From the NCBI RefSeq assembly GCF_013184775.1, contig NZ_JAATVV010000018.1, forward strand, positions 32,745 through 96,744: a stretch of 64,000 nt of DNA, given 5' to 3'. Of this stretch, positions 9,512 through 19,464 are shown in pieces. The translations under genes and the position numbers were made by a program. Origin of the DNA: Martelella sp. HB161492. GTDB lineage: Bacteria > Pseudomonadota > Alphaproteobacteria > Rhizobiales > Rhizobiaceae. Position 1 is the stretch's first letter. Each line of letters starts with the position of its first letter. The notes under the pieces were generated by a model. The model made no database searches. It was not told the origin of the DNA and was given only the letters and a program-made list of their open reading frames with translations.

Positions 9512-10542
9512 TGGCCGGCCTCCGGCAGTTTTCCGGCAAAGTGGCAGAGTGCTGCCTGACCGTTTGCAAAGGGAATGTTCGGCGGCGCATCGCGCCCGCA
9601 AATGGCCGGATCGGCATAGTCGCAGCGGGTGTGAAACACGCAGCCCGACGGGACGTTATAGGGATCTGGAACCGAACCGCGGATCACGTTCAGCCGCCTT
9701 TGCTTCTGCTGTCCGAGGCGCGGGATCGAGCCGAGCAGCGCCCGGGTATAGGGATGCTGCGGATGATAGAAGATGTCGTCGACCAGCCCCGTCTCGACGA
9801 CCCGGCCGAGATACATCACCGCCACCCGATCGGCGATATCGGCGACCACGCCGAAATTGTGGGTGATGAAGATGATCGCCATGCCCAATTCCTGCTGCAG
9901 CGATTTCAGCAGTTCGAGGATCTGCGCCTCGGTCGTCACGTCGAGCGCCGTGGTCGGCTCGTCGGCAATCAGCAGCGCCGGATCGCAGGCCAGCGCCAGC
10001 GCGATCATCGCCCTTTGGCGCATGCCGCCGGAAAGCTGGTGCGGATAGCTGTCGACGAGGCGCTCCGGCTGGGGAAGCTGCACCCGTTTCAGAAGGTCGA
10101 TGGCCCGCAGCCGGGCCTCTTCCTTGCCGACGTGACGGTGCAGCATCACCGTGCGCATGATCTGGGTGCCGATCGAATGCACCGGCGAGAGCGCCGTCAT
10201 CGGCTCCTGGAACACCATGCCGATCTTGCCGCCGCGCAGACGGCGCATCAGCCGGCTGTCGCGGGCAACGCCGTCGAGGCGATATTCGGTCTCGCCGTCA
10301 GGATTGAAGCGGATCGTGCCATTTCCCTCGCGCGCATTCTTGGCCAGAAGCCGCATGATGGCGCGCACCGTCACGGATTTGCCCGAGCCGCTTTCGCCGA
10401 CAATGCCAAGCACCTCGCCGCGGTTGACGTGATAGTTGACACCGTTGACAGCTGTCACCAGCCCGTCGCGGGTCTTGAAGGCAACCTCGACATCATCGAG
10501 CTGCAGCAGCCGTTCCGGCGGCATCTTTACTGTGTCCAGCAT
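9508..10542 (-). CDS. oligopeptide/oligosaccharide-type ABC transporter ATPase, OppD-like
   Basis: 344 residues with Walker [10 protein letters not shown], signature [19 protein letters not shown], Walker [13 protein letters not shown] and the C-terminal OppD extension containing [18 protein letters not shown]. It pairs with the OppF-like ATPase downstream to drive import by a class-C/Opp-type ABC system. It is seven bases downstream of the OppC-like permease gene and overlaps the next ATPase by four bases. The gene order binding protein, B, C, D, F matches the canonical opp operon. Confidence 0.92.
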   Translation of the reverse strand: MLDTVKMPPERLLQLDDVEVAFKTRDGLVTAVNGVNYHVNRGEVLGIVGESGSGKSVTVRAIMRLLAKNAREGNGTIRFNPDGETEYRLDGVARDSRLMRRLRGGKIGMVFQEPMTALSPVHSIGTQIMRTVMLHRHVGKEEARLRAIDLLKRVQLPQPERLVDSYPHQLSGGMRQRAMIALALACDPALLIADEPTTALDVTTEAQILELLKSLQQELGMAIIFITHNFGVVADIADRVAVMYLGRVVETGLVDDIFYHPQHPYTRALLGSIPRLGQQKQRRLNVIRGSVPDPYNVPSGCVFHTRCDYADPAICGRDAPPNIPFANGQAALCHFAGKLPEAGQ

Positions 10543-10549
10543 GCGTCAC

Positions 10550-11686
10550 CTATTGTCCGTAGGGATCGGCCGCATCGCGCAGGCCGTCACCGAGGAAATT
10601 GAAAGCCAGCACGACCGCGACCACGGCAAGACCGGGTGCAAGCAGCCATGGGGCAAGCGAAATCGAGCGAAGGTTCTGCGCGTCCTGCAGCAGCACACCC
10701 CAGGAAACGACCGGCGGCCTGAGGCCGAGGCCGAGGAAGGACAGCGCCGTCTCGCCGAGGATCATCTCCGGTACGGCGAGCGTCATCGCCGCGATGATGT
10801 AGGAGGTCATCGCCGGCAACATATGCTTGGTGATGACCCGATATTCCGAGGCACCGGCAAGCCGCGCTGCCATCACATAGTCTTCGGATTTCAGCGACAG
10901 GAACCGACCGCGCACGACACGGGCGAGATGAGTCCAGCCGATCAGTGCGAGGATGAGGGTGATCAGCACGTAGACGAACAGCGGATTCCATGAGATCGGC
11001 AATGCTGCCGCAAGACCCATCCATAGCGGGATGGTCGGCACGGAGCGGATGAACTCCATCATCCGCTGGATCGCCGTATCGGCAAAGCCGCCGTAATAGC
11101 CGGAAATGGAACCGAAGAAGATGCCGAGGACAAAGGAGAAGAACACGCCGACAAGGCCGGCTGAAAGCGTCACACGGGCGCCATAGACGAGGCGCGAGAA
11201 CAGGTCGCGGCCAAGTGAATCCGTACCGAGAAGATTGATTTTCTCGCGCTTGGCATCGATGCCGAAGAGATGCAGGTCGGATTTCCAGATGCCCCAGAAC
11301 TTGTATTTCTCGCCATGGACAAAAAACCTGATCGGCTGCGGCTTGCTGGTATTCGCAACATAGGTGACGCGGGCTGTCTCCGGATCTCGGGTGCGCTTCA
11401 GTTCATAGACGAAGGGTCGCATCAGCGAACCATCATGAATGACATGAACCATGCGCGGCGGCACGAAGGTCTCCAGCCGCTCGATCGAGCTTGGCGCATA
11501 GGGCGCGACGATTTCGGCAAAGACCGCTACCAGATAGGCCAGCAACAGAAATGCCAGCGACACCACCGCCAGCCGGTGCTGGCGGAAACGCCACCACATC
11601 AGTTTCCAGGAATTGGCGGTGTAGATGCTGCTCTTGGCGCCGGTGAGCTCGTTTTCTTCCGCGTAGACGGTCGTTTCGTAGGTCAT
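10550..11686 (-). CDS. Opp-type ABC transporter permease, OppC-like
   Basis: 378 residues, slightly long for an OppC because of a periplasmic segment after the first membrane helix (about residues 60-150). The helices cluster at about 38-60 and 165-365. The EAA loop region, LARVVRGRFLSLKSEDYVMAA, followed by GASEYRVITKHMLP, is the ATPase-docking motif. The end FLGDGLRDAADP is typical of OppC/DppC. It forms the inner-membrane channel with the OppB-like protein. Spacing of seven bases on each side shows one transcription unit. Confidence 0.92.
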   Translation of the reverse strand: MTYETTVYAEENELTGAKSSIYTANSWKLMWWRFRQHRLAVVSLAFLLLAYLVAVFAEIVAPYAPSSIERLETFVPPRMVHVIHDGSLMRPFVYELKRTRDPETARVTYVANTSKPQPIRFFVHGEKYKFWGIWKSDLHLFGIDAKREKINLLGTDSLGRDLFSRLVYGARVTLSAGLVGVFFSFVLGIFFGSISGYYGGFADTAIQRMMEFIRSVPTIPLWMGLAAALPISWNPLFVYVLITLILALIGWTHLARVVRGRFLSLKSEDYVMAARLAGASEYRVITKHMLPAMTSYIIAAMTLAVPEMILGETALSFLGLGLRPPVVSWGVLLQDAQNLRSISLAPWLLAPGLAVVAVVLAFNFLGDGLRDAADPYGQ

Positions 11687-11693
11687 GATGGCC

Positions 11694-12680
11694 TCACGCG
11701 TAACGGATGCGCGGATCGGACCACGCGAGAAGGATGTCTGACAGCAGCGTGCCGATAACGGTGAAGACGCTGAGGATCAGGATGAAGGCGCCGGCGAGAT
11801 ACATGTCCTGCATTTTCAGCGCCTGCAGCATCAAGGGCCCGGTGGTCGGCAGGTTGAGCACGACGGCGGTGATGATATCGCCGGAAAAAAGCGCCGGCAG
11901 TGCCCAGCCGACCGTCGAGATGAACGGGTTCAGTGCCACGCGCACCGGATAGCCCCAGACTACCTGCCGCTCGGAAAGACCCTGGGCATAGGCGGTCTCG
12001 ACATAGGGCTTGCCGAGTTCATCCAGCATGTTGGCCCGCATGACACGGATGAGACCTGCCGCACCACCGGTTGCCAGTACCACGATCGGGATCCAGACAT
12101 GGCTGAGGATGTTCACCACCTTGGCCATGCTGAAGGGCGTTCCCTGGAAACTTGGTGAGATCAGCCCGCCGACATCGAGATTGAACCAGGCAAAACCGAT
12201 CCACATCAGGATCAGCGCCAGCAGGAAGTCAGGAATGCCCTTGCCGAGGAAGCCGAAGACGGTGAACACATAATCAAGCAGCGAGTATTGGCGCTGGGCC
12301 GAATAGACGCCGATCGGGATCGCGATGATCCAGGTGAACACCAGCGACAGCGATGACAACAGCAGCGTCAGCGCCAGACGGTTCCAGATGAGATCGGAAA
12401 CCGGTGCATTCCAGTGGAAGGACTGCCCGAAATCACCATGCAGCAGAATATTGCCGATCCAGCGGAAATATTGCACCAGGATCGGATCATTGAGCCCGAG
12501 CTGGGTTCGGATCAGGTCTTCCTGTGCAGCGGTTATATATTCGCCGCCATTGCGCAGCTCAGCAGCATAGGCTGTGACATAATCTCCAGGCGGTAGCTGG
12601 ATGATAATGAAGGAAATGAAGGATACGACGATCAGGGTCGGTATGGCCCACAGAAGTCGTCGCAATAGAAACTGAGTCAT
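11694..12680 (-). CDS. Opp-type ABC transporter permease, OppB-like
   Basis: 328 residues with six predicted membrane helices. It starts MTQFLLRRLLWAIPTLIVVS, the standard OppB/DppB opening, and ends with LSDILLAWSDPRIRYA. The docking loop reads RVMRANMLDELGKPYVETAY followed by AQGLSERQVVW. It is the partner of the OppC-like permease. A 190-base gap with a strong hairpin separates it from the upstream binding-protein gene, which would let the binding protein be made in excess of the membrane parts. Confidence 0.93.
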   Translation of the reverse strand: MTQFLLRRLLWAIPTLIVVSFISFIIIQLPPGDYVTAYAAELRNGGEYITAAQEDLIRTQLGLNDPILVQYFRWIGNILLHGDFGQSFHWNAPVSDLIWNRLALTLLLSSLSLVFTWIIAIPIGVYSAQRQYSLLDYVFTVFGFLGKGIPDFLLALILMWIGFAWFNLDVGGLISPSFQGTPFSMAKVVNILSHVWIPIVVLATGGAAGLIRVMRANMLDELGKPYVETAYAQGLSERQVVWGYPVRVALNPFISTVGWALPALFSGDIITAVVLNLPTTGPLMLQALKMQDMYLAGAFILILSVFTVIGTLLSDILLAWSDPRIRYA

Positions 12681-12789
12681 CGTCTGCTCTCCGCGCTATG
12701 CCATCCACCGACCGCCCGATGAGCACGGGCAGCCGGCTGGCTCCTCCTTCCAGAGAAGCCATCGCTATCGGGGAGGAGGCCCCGGTTCA

Positions 12790-12826
12790 CGCGGCGCCCG
12801 CGGGCCAAAATGGCTGCGGCGCCGCG
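12790..12826 (-). promoter_or_regulatory. intercistronic hairpin between binding protein and permease genes
   Basis: CGCGGCGCC at 12790-12798 and GGCGCCGCG at 12818-12826 form a perfect 9-bp inverted repeat around a 19-base loop. It lies just after the binding-protein stop on the transcribed minus strand and has no U-run. Such structures usually protect the upstream message and lower expression of the downstream permease genes; that role is inferred here. Confidence 0.55.
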
Positions 12827-12870
12827 CGATGACAAATTTCAGGTATCCGGATGGATCGCCGGAGCCTCTG

Positions 12871-14820
12871 TCACTGGCTCTGCTTGATCCAGAACTGCTG
12901 CGGCTGGGCGAAGCCAATGCCACGTGTGACATCATCCTGAATGAGGTTGTCGCGCACATTCATGAAGTTGTTCTTGACAATCATGGGTGCCTTTTCCTCG
13001 CCAACCAGCCCGATGACGAAGCCCTGATCAACAAAGGTGCCGATCATGTCATTGAGGGCAGCATCGGCATCCGCAACGGAGCCTGCAACCGAAGCCTTGT
13101 CCCAATCGGCCCAGATGGTGCGGATCGGATCATCGGCGGGCGGTTCGATACCGCTTTTGCCTTCGGTCGAATACCAGACGTAGTATTGCTGGGCGTAGCT
13201 GTCATTGCCCATGGTGTTGCGCGGGTCAGCGGAAACCACGGTGAGACGGTCGACCGGCGTATACTGAATCTGGAAGTTGTTGTTGTCGCGGTTGTCGTCC
13301 CACTGGGTGCGGTCGATGATGCGCGGCAGCAGTTCGATGCCGATATCCTTGTAGTAATCAGCGGCAACTTCCAGGATCGGAGCAGCATAGTCCTGATAGG
13401 CTTCGACAACGATCTGCAGGCGCTTGCCGTTCGGCAGCAACCGGTAATCATCGGCATCGCGTTCGCTCAGGCCGATCTTGTCGAGAAGCTCGTTGGCAAG
13501 ATCCGGATCATATTCGGTCCAGTGGGTCTCCCAGTCGGCGTTGAAATAGGGCGAGCCGGAGACCGGAGACACGGAGCGAGGCTCGGCGAGACCGGCAAAA
13601 CCAAGCTCATTGATCGTCTCACGATCGATGCCGACGGACAGCGCGTGGCGGAAGTCGACATTGTTGAACAAGGTGTGGAGCTGTTCGTCCGTCGTGTTCA
13701 GGTTCGGAACGAAAGACCAGACATTGGCCGAGATCGAGGTGCCGACATGGTAGTCACCCTTGGCTTCATTCTCCTTGAAGAAGGTGAAATCACTGGTGTT
13801 GACGTAACGCATCTGCATGTCGATCTGGCCCTGAACGATCATCAGGTTGAACGAGTCTGCAGCGTCGAACAGGCGATGCTCGATGTGATCGATATAGGGA
13901 AGCTGATTGCCCTCCTGATCGACCGCCCAATAATAGGGGTTGCGCACCATGGTCACGACATTCGCCGGCGCAGGGGTCTCGATCTTCCAGGCGGTAATGA
14001 CCGGCAGATCCGGATTCTGCCACCAGGACGTGATCGGCCCCTTGGAGCCCCACAGATCAATCCAGCGCTGAACGCCATGATCTGCAGCCGCCTTGGCGAG
14101 ATCGTCAGCGCTTGCATAATGGTCGTTGAACTGCATCAGATAGTGCTTCGGATACAGGAAGGACGGGCGGTCAAGGCTCGGCTCACCGGTCGAATCCTTG
14201 GCAAGAATGTTGAGGAAATAGACATAGGGCTGGGCGAACTTGATGGTAAAGGTGCGATCATCCTTGACCTCCAGCGTCATCGGCACGCCACCCGGCGAAA
14301 AGGTCGGGTCGACAGTCGGCGTCAGCGCCTTGTTCATGAAGACGTCATTGTACCAGAATGCAACGTCTTCCGTGGTCACCGGCTCGCCGTCCGACCATTT
14401 CATGCCGTCGAGAAGCGTGAAGGTGAACTCGGTGGAATCGTCATTGACCGAATAGCTCTCAATATAGGCCGGCACCAGCGAGATGTTGCCGTCGGCATCC
14501 GGCACATATTTGAGAACACGCTCTTCCATCAGCTTGGTCGGACCCCAGCGGTCGCCGGGGCCGGTATAGGCGCGATGCCAGGTGCCGCCATACTGGCCAA
14601 CCTCGACGGCATTGACGACCATCGGGTGCGTCGGCAGGCGCTGGTCAACCGGCGGCAGCTTGCCGGCATCAACCTCGGCCTTCAGCATTGGCGCTTCCTG
14701 AAAGGCATGCGCGACGCCAGCGAAAGCAACCGTCGCCAAAAGCGCTGTCGCCAGCCCGGTGCGGAACGTCCTGCCATCGACATGACGGACACGCTGCAAA
14801 TCAATTGCAAAAAATTTCAT
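12871..14820 (-). CDS. extracellular solute-binding protein, family 5, with signal peptide
   Basis: 649 residues from the ATG at 14820, picked because GGGAGGAG sits 5-6 bases upstream; longer in-frame starts lack a ribosome site. The N-terminus has a basic stretch and the hydrophobic core TGLATALLATVAFAGVAHA, with cleavage expected after AHA. The mature protein has family-5 features such as ERVLKYVPDADGNISLVPAYI and FTFTLLDGMKWSDGEPVT. It is longer than peptide-binding OppA proteins (about 540), as seen in rhizobial family-5 proteins that bind oligosaccharides. It captures the ligand for the permeases downstream; the ligand is probably a pectic or mannosidic oligosaccharide, inferred from context. 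Confidence 0.92.
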   Translation of the reverse strand: MKFFAIDLQRVRHVDGRTFRTGLATALLATVAFAGVAHAFQEAPMLKAEVDAGKLPPVDQRLPTHPMVVNAVEVGQYGGTWHRAYTGPGDRWGPTKLMEERVLKYVPDADGNISLVPAYIESYSVNDDSTEFTFTLLDGMKWSDGEPVTTEDVAFWYNDVFMNKALTPTVDPTFSPGGVPMTLEVKDDRTFTIKFAQPYVYFLNILAKDSTGEPSLDRPSFLYPKHYLMQFNDHYASADDLAKAAADHGVQRWIDLWGSKGPITSWWQNPDLPVITAWKIETPAPANVVTMVRNPYYWAVDQEGNQLPYIDHIEHRLFDAADSFNLMIVQGQIDMQMRYVNTSDFTFFKENEAKGDYHVGTSISANVWSFVPNLNTTDEQLHTLFNNVDFRHALSVGIDRETINELGFAGLAEPRSVSPVSGSPYFNADWETHWTEYDPDLANELLDKIGLSERDADDYRLLPNGKRLQIVVEAYQDYAAPILEVAADYYKDIGIELLPRIIDRTQWDDNRDNNNFQIQYTPVDRLTVVSADPRNTMGNDSYAQQYYVWYSTEGKSGIEPPADDPIRTIWADWDKASVAGSVADADAALNDMIGTFVDQGFVIGLVGEEKAPMIVKNNFMNVRDNLIQDDVTRGIGFAQPQQFWIKQSQ

Positions 14821-15001
14821 GAACTCCTCCCAATTTGAATCCAGATGTGCCGGAAATTTCCCAATTTTCCTGCTCAATACAGATTTCGATGCCATCTTTG
14901 ACGGCTCTACGCATGAAAATCAATAAAAAAATTCTATTTCACGCGATAAGCATTCCAAAATGTGTCATAATGCAAACAATTTCATTATTGTTACAAGACT
15001 G
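14821..15001. promoter_or_regulatory. AT-rich promoter region before the binding-protein gene
   Basis: 181 bases between the LacI gene and the binding-protein gene, much richer in A and T than the flanks. It contains the inverted pair ATAATG / CATTAT around a 10-base spacer near 14968-14990, a plausible but unproven operator for the LacI-family repressor encoded next to it. The binding-protein ribosome site is at its end. A separate promoter here would let the transporter be controlled apart from the GH38-lacI message. Confidence 0.4.
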
Positions 15002-16072
15002 TCACTGTCTCCTCGCCCTGACCGCAGCGACACTGGCGCGCTCTATCAGGGCACAGCCCAGCTCGAGCCGGTGTGCCGCCCGCGTCTCATTACCGGCGCG
15101 CGCGCGCTCCTGAAGGAGATTGAGCGCCGCCGGGCCAAACTGTTCCAATGGAATGAAAATCGTCGTCAGCGGCGGATCATTCAGCGCGCCCAGCGCCACG
15201 CCATCAAACCCCATCACCGAGAGGTCATCCGGGACGACAAGCCCCATCCGCTTCAGCGCCCGCATCGCGCCGAAAGCAAGATTGTCGGCCGCACAGAACA
15301 CCGCCGTCGCACCGGCCAGATCCGGATAATCGGCAATCCAGCGCGTCATGGCGTCGTCGCCATGCTGCGGCTCAAACCCTTCGGCAACAACAACGATGGC
15401 GTTTTCCCGGTCGATGCCATTTTCGTCAAAGGCATCAAGAAAGCCGTCGAGCCGCCGCCCCACGGTTTTCCGCCCCTTCCAGGTGAGATGGACAATCCTG
15501 CGGTGACCGAGCGCCATCAGCCGCTTCGTCGCCTTCAGCGCGGCAAAGCGATTGCCGGGGGTCACGCTGTCAATATGCATGTCAGGATCCTCGCCATTGA
15601 TCAGGACGGCGGGAATGTCCGAACGGCCGATCGCATCCAGAAGGGCGCTGCGATCATCATTGATGAGGATGATGCCGTTGGCCTGACTGTCGCGGGCCGC
15701 CAGCACCACCGCATTGACGGGCGCATCGCGGCGCAGCGTATGCGGGACGATCTTGATGCCCTGCGCATCGCATTCGCGCGTCAGCCCGTTCAGTATGGTC
15801 CAGGAGACGAGGTTCACATCGCTGTCCGGCAGGGCGTCTTCTGGCACCGCCAGCAATATCCGGCTCAGCGAGGCGAGCGAGGCCTTGGCCGAGCGACGGG
15901 CCAGATAGCCAAGATCGCGCGCCGCCTCCAGCACCCGTGCACGCACCTCCTCCGATATCGGCGCTGTGCCGTTCAGCACATGTGATACCGTGGAAATTGC
16001 CACGCCGGCGCGCTCGGAGACCTCCCGCATACCGATCTTGCTTCCCGTGCCTTTATCTGATTGCCGTGCCAT
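15002..16072 (-). CDS. LacI-family transcriptional regulator
   Basis: 356 residues. An N-terminal helix-turn-helix (about residues 13-60) reads MREVSERAGVAISTVSHVLN, the classical LacI pattern, followed by the hinge region and a periplasmic-binding-protein-like sensor domain (about 70-345), with the family segment VPDDLSVMGFDGVALG. It lies between the GH38 gene and the transporter and very likely represses this locus until a sugar product is sensed. The inducer cannot be named from sequence. Confidence 0.93.
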   Translation of the reverse strand: MARQSDKGTGSKIGMREVSERAGVAISTVSHVLNGTAPISEEVRARVLEAARDLGYLARRSAKASLASLSRILLAVPEDALPDSDVNLVSWTILNGLTRECDAQGIKIVPHTLRRDAPVNAVVLAARDSQANGIILINDDRSALLDAIGRSDIPAVLINGEDPDMHIDSVTPGNRFAALKATKRLMALGHRRIVHLTWKGRKTVGRRLDGFLDAFDENGIDRENAIVVVAEGFEPQHGDDAMTRWIADYPDLAGATAVFCAADNLAFGAMRALKRMGLVVPDDLSVMGFDGVALGALNDPPLTTIFIPLEQFGPAALNLLQERARAGNETRAAHRLELGCALIERASVAAVRARRQ

Positions 16073-16161
16073 TTTGCCTGCTTCACCATCCTGTCATGCA
16101 TCCGCCGAAAGCGGATGCGTCGCCATCCGAAACACATGGTGCGCCCCCGCCGCCTGGCTAC

Positions 16162-19100
16162 TCAATCGCCTTTCCTGCCGCGCAGCGCAATCGTCTTGAT
16201 CTCGAACGGCCTGAAGGAAAGCTGCACCCTGCCCCCTTCCAGCGGCAAGGCCCTCGCCTGTTCCTCAAGCAGATCGGTTTCATGCACTGTGGCGATATCC
16301 GCACCGAGCGCAAGGACCGCCTGCTGGCGGGCGCCGTGGCGCTCCCAGAGCCTGATGATCACGGCCTCACTGTCCTCGGCCCGTTTCATCGCTTCGATGG
16401 CAATGGCCGGGTTATCGACACTTATGGGTGCCGAAAGGTCCACTTTCGTGCCGGGACCGAGCCCGCCAATGGCCGTGAGCGGTTGATTGAAAGCCTCCGC
16501 CCGGGCCGGAATCTGCGAGGCGGCGATGCCGCGATGGAGCATAATGCCATAACGGAAGCGGTGTACGCCCTGATCCGCCCCGTCAAAGGGCCAGGTGGGC
16601 GAGCGCAGAAGCGTCAGGCGCAGGGTCGTGCCCCTGGCGTCGTAGCCATATTTGCTATCGGTCAGGAAGGCGGCGCCGAAACCCGGCTCACTCATCGAGA
16701 CCCATCGCTGCATCGGGCATTCAAACCGGGCGACATCCCAGCTGGTATTGGCATGGCTTGGCCGCGACACATGGCCGAACTGGATTTCGGCCTCGGTTTC
16801 GGCGGCGGCAATCTCCAGCGGAAATGCGGCCTTGACCAGCGTGTTTTTCTCATGCCAGTCGATGAAGCTATCAAACTGCAAGACGTCATCATCGGCTTCC
16901 AGCGCAACAATCTGCACCAGCGTTGATGACTCGTAGCGCCATTCAAAGCGGATCGCCGCGCGATAGGGTCCGCGCTCGACCACCTCGGCTTCGACCAGCC
17001 CGTCAATCTCGAAAAGCTGATCCTCGAAGGTGCGGTCGATATCCCAGGCATCATATTCAGCCGGCAGATCGCGATAGGCCTGAAGCCGGTTACCGGTCAT
17101 TCCCGCCACCAGCGCGTCGCGACCACTGGCCTTGTCGATCAGGCAGCAGAGACGGCCGCTGGCGTCGAAGCGCGCCAAAAGATGTGCATTCTCCAGACGA
17201 TCCGGCGCAACCTTAAGACCGCCGCTGCCGGAAGCCGGGGCCGGCGCCGGTCCCACCGGCAGGCGACTGGCGGAGAGGCCGGGAACTGGCGCGACCGGCG
17301 CCGCCTCGGCTTTTGTCCCATCTGCGCAATAGACCGTCTGGCTTGCCTTGTCCGCGAGCATCTGCGGTCCAGAGCCCGGCAATCTGACAAGGCCGCCCGT
17401 AGCCTGTGCGAAAGGATTGACGACAAGCACCGTGTCACCGCCGGCAAGCCTTTCAGCAAGGCCCTGCCGCAAGACCGCAGCATCCGCGAAAAAGGCGGCA
17501 TAGTCGCGCGCACTGTCCTCGTAGACCAGGCCAATGGAGGACCCCGGCAGGATATCGTGAAACTGGTTAAGCAAGGCGATATCCCAGAGTGCTGACAGCG
17601 CCTCTGCCGGGTAATCGGCAACGCCGCCACGCCATGCAAGTGTGGCAAGCACTTCCAGTTCGCGCAGCGTCGCTTCTGCACGGCGATTGTTGCGCTTGAC
17701 CTCGCCGACCGAGGTGAAGGTTCCGCGATGGAACTCGAGGTATAGCTCCCCGACCCAGACCGGGTAATCGCTCGGGCTTTGGCGTATGCGTTCGACGATC
17801 CGGTTCAGAACCGGGCCCATGAAACCCTGCTCCACTTTCGGGCAGCCCGGAATGCCGCGTTCCATGCGGCGGATATGTTCCAGCATTTCGCGGGTCGGCC
17901 CGCCGCCGCCATCGCCGAAACCATAGACGAGAAACAATTCGTCATTGGTCTCCTTCTGGGCATAGCGCTTCCAGGTTCCCATCACGTGGCTGGCTTTGAG
18001 ATCGGGGCAATAGGTGGTGCCGATCGAGGTGCTCTCCATCGGCTGGGTGGTGAGGAAATAGGTCGGCGCCTGGCTGCCATCAATCCCCTGCCAGAAGAAG
18101 GTCTCGTTCGGCATCCGGTTGGTGTCGTTCCACGACATCTTGTGGGTGACAAAGACGTCCAGCCCGGAAAGCTTCATGAGCTGCGGAAAGGCGGCACTGT
18201 AGCCGAATGTATCCGGCAGCCAGAGCACATGCGGGCGGACGCCGAACTTCTCGCCATGATAGCGCACACCGCGCAGGATGTGGCGCACCAGCGATTCTCC
18301 GCCGGTCATGTTGGCATCGGGCTCCAGCCACAGGGCGCCCTCGATTTCGAACTGCCCGTCCTTCTGCCGCGCGCTGATTTCGTCAAAGAGCGCCGGATAG
18401 TCCTGCTCGAGATAGTCAAGCAGCAGGCCCTGATTATACATGAAACGGTACTCGGGATATTGCGCCATCAGCGCCAGTGCCGTTGCCATGGAGCGCGCCA
18501 TTTTCTGTCGTGTCTCGCGCACCCGCCACAGCCAGGCGACGTCAATATGGGTATGACCGGTGACGGTGATCCGGGGCGCGATGTCACTGTCGCGGGCGGC
18601 ATAGATCCGCGCGGCGATCACGCTGGCACGCTCAAGGCTTGCGGCAAAGCGCGCCGGATCGCCGGGCCGCAGATCCACGGCATTCAGCGCCTCATAGATC
18701 GATTTCAGCAGGAAATCGCGGCGATGGTCATTCTGATCGAGATGTTTTGCGACGTCGAGAGGTGTCCGAAGATCATAATAGAGCGCTTCGGCGGCAAGGT
18801 CATGGACCAAAAGCCGGGCACCGAAGCCGAGCTGGCGCCGGTCCTCGATCGTTCCGGCTTCGATCATGATGTCAAAGCAATCGCCGGCCTGCGCCGTCTC
18901 CGTCAGCAGGATCTCGCGGTGGTTATAGTCCGCCCCTTGCGCGATCCTGCCGTTGATGCGCACCAGGCATTGCGGGTCCGATCGGCCCATGACCCGCCCG
19001 AAGGCGGCTTCAATGCCGAGATAGAGCCGCTTGCCCGCAAGCGCGGCCGGCACGCTCACCCGGCCGGCAAACCAGAAATAGCGTTGCGGCTCACCCCAGA

Positions 19101-19269
19101 CCGTGTCCCGCGTCACGGCTGTCCAGTCCGCATGCGGTCCCGCCAGCATGTGATCGCGCTGCTCCGGCACGGCCTCGGCAAATTGAAAGGCAACGCTATG
19201 TTCGGTTGTCGTGAATATGCGCTGCGCAAGCACATCAAGCAGATGTGCGACCTTGGAAAACTGAGCCAG
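16162..19269 (-). CDS. glycoside hydrolase family 38 alpha-mannosidase-like enzyme
   Basis: About 1035 residues. The GH38 catalytic domain shows the zinc-site HTHIDVAWLWRVRETRQKMA, WLPDTFGYSAAFPQLMKLSG with the nucleophile Asp, and QFHDILPGSSIG; the C-terminal half is the beta-sandwich region usual for bacterial enzymes of about 1000 residues. There is no signal peptide, so it would work in the cytoplasm on imported mannosides. The start is uncertain: no ATG precedes the domain. The CTG at 19269 has GGGAGG six bases upstream; other in-frame options are TTG at 19287 and 19347. It heads the minus-strand operon and is divergent from the GH28 gene. Confidence 0.88.
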   Translation of the reverse strand: MAQFSKVAHLLDVLAQRIFTTTEHSVAFQFAEAVPEQRDHMLAGPHADWTAVTRDTVWGEPQRYFWFAGRVSVPAALAGKRLYLGIEAAFGRVMGRSDPQCLVRINGRIAQGADYNHREILLTETAQAGDCFDIMIEAGTIEDRRQLGFGARLLVHDLAAEALYYDLRTPLDVAKHLDQNDHRRDFLLKSIYEALNAVDLRPGDPARFAASLERASVIAARIYAARDSDIAPRITVTGHTHIDVAWLWRVRETRQKMARSMATALALMAQYPEYRFMYNQGLLLDYLEQDYPALFDEISARQKDGQFEIEGALWLEPDANMTGGESLVRHILRGVRYHGEKFGVRPHVLWLPDTFGYSAAFPQLMKLSGLDVFVTHKMSWNDTNRMPNETFFWQGIDGSQAPTYFLTTQPMESTSIGTTYCPDLKASHVMGTWKRYAQKETNDELFLVYGFGDGGGGPTREMLEHIRRMERGIPGCPKVEQGFMGPVLNRIVERIRQSPSDYPVWVGELYLEFHRGTFTSVGEVKRNNRRAEATLRELEVLATLAWRGGVADYPAEALSALWDIALLNQFHDILPGSSIGLVYEDSARDYAAFFADAAVLRQGLAERLAGGDTVLVVNPFAQATGGLVRLPGSGPQMLADKASQTVYCADGTKAEAAPVAPVPGLSASRLPVGPAPAPASGSGGLKVAPDRLENAHLLARFDASGRLCCLIDKASGRDALVAGMTGNRLQAYRDLPAEYDAWDIDRTFEDQLFEIDGLVEAEVVERGPYRAAIRFEWRYESSTLVQIVALEADDDVLQFDSFIDWHEKNTLVKAAFPLEIAAAETEAEIQFGHVSRPSHANTSWDVARFECPMQRWVSMSEPGFGAAFLTDSKYGYDARGTTLRLTLLRSPTWPFDGADQGVHRFRYGIMLHRGIAASQIPARAEAFNQPLTAIGGLGPGTKVDLSAPISVDNPAIAIEAMKRAEDSEAVIIRLWERHGARQQAVLALGADIATVHETDLLEEQARALPLEGGRVQLSFRPFEIKTIALRGRKGD

Positions 19270-19464
19270 CTTGCCCTCCCTGAACAAACATATGCGAAAT
19301 TCATAAAATTTTTTGCACCATCTGATCTGAAAACCAGATCCCTCCAAAGATGGTTGAATTTAGCGCACTATTGCAAATCATTGCGGATCAGTCTAGTGAC
19401 CGCTGGTGCTTATGTTGTCCAGAATGGACGGAATTATAAAAATTTTTTTATGATCGGAGGAGAC
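19270..19464. promoter_or_regulatory. divergent promoter region GH38 / GH28
   Basis: About 195 bases shared by two divergent glycosidase genes. Inverted repeats suited to a regulator are visible: GATCTG-N5-CAGATC at 19323-19339 and GTCCA-N3-TGGAC at 19418-19430. AT-rich tracts (AAAATTTTTT type) flank each start. The LacI-family protein of this locus is the natural candidate to act here, but none of these repeats is clearly shared with the region before the binding-protein gene. Confidence 0.4.

Noticed and set aside
12829..14838. 669-codon plus-strand frame
   Set aside because: It is the shadow of the solute-binding protein gene, which has a signal peptide, family features and operon context on the other strand.
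14968..14990. ATAATG/CATTAT pair as a proven LacI operator
   Set aside because: It is not repeated in the GH38/GH28 divergent region, so it was kept only as a possibility.
17779..19464. Long plus-strand open frame joined to the GH28 gene
   Set aside because: It is antisense to the well-supported GH38 gene and has no protein-like features; GH28 has its own ribosome site at 19465.
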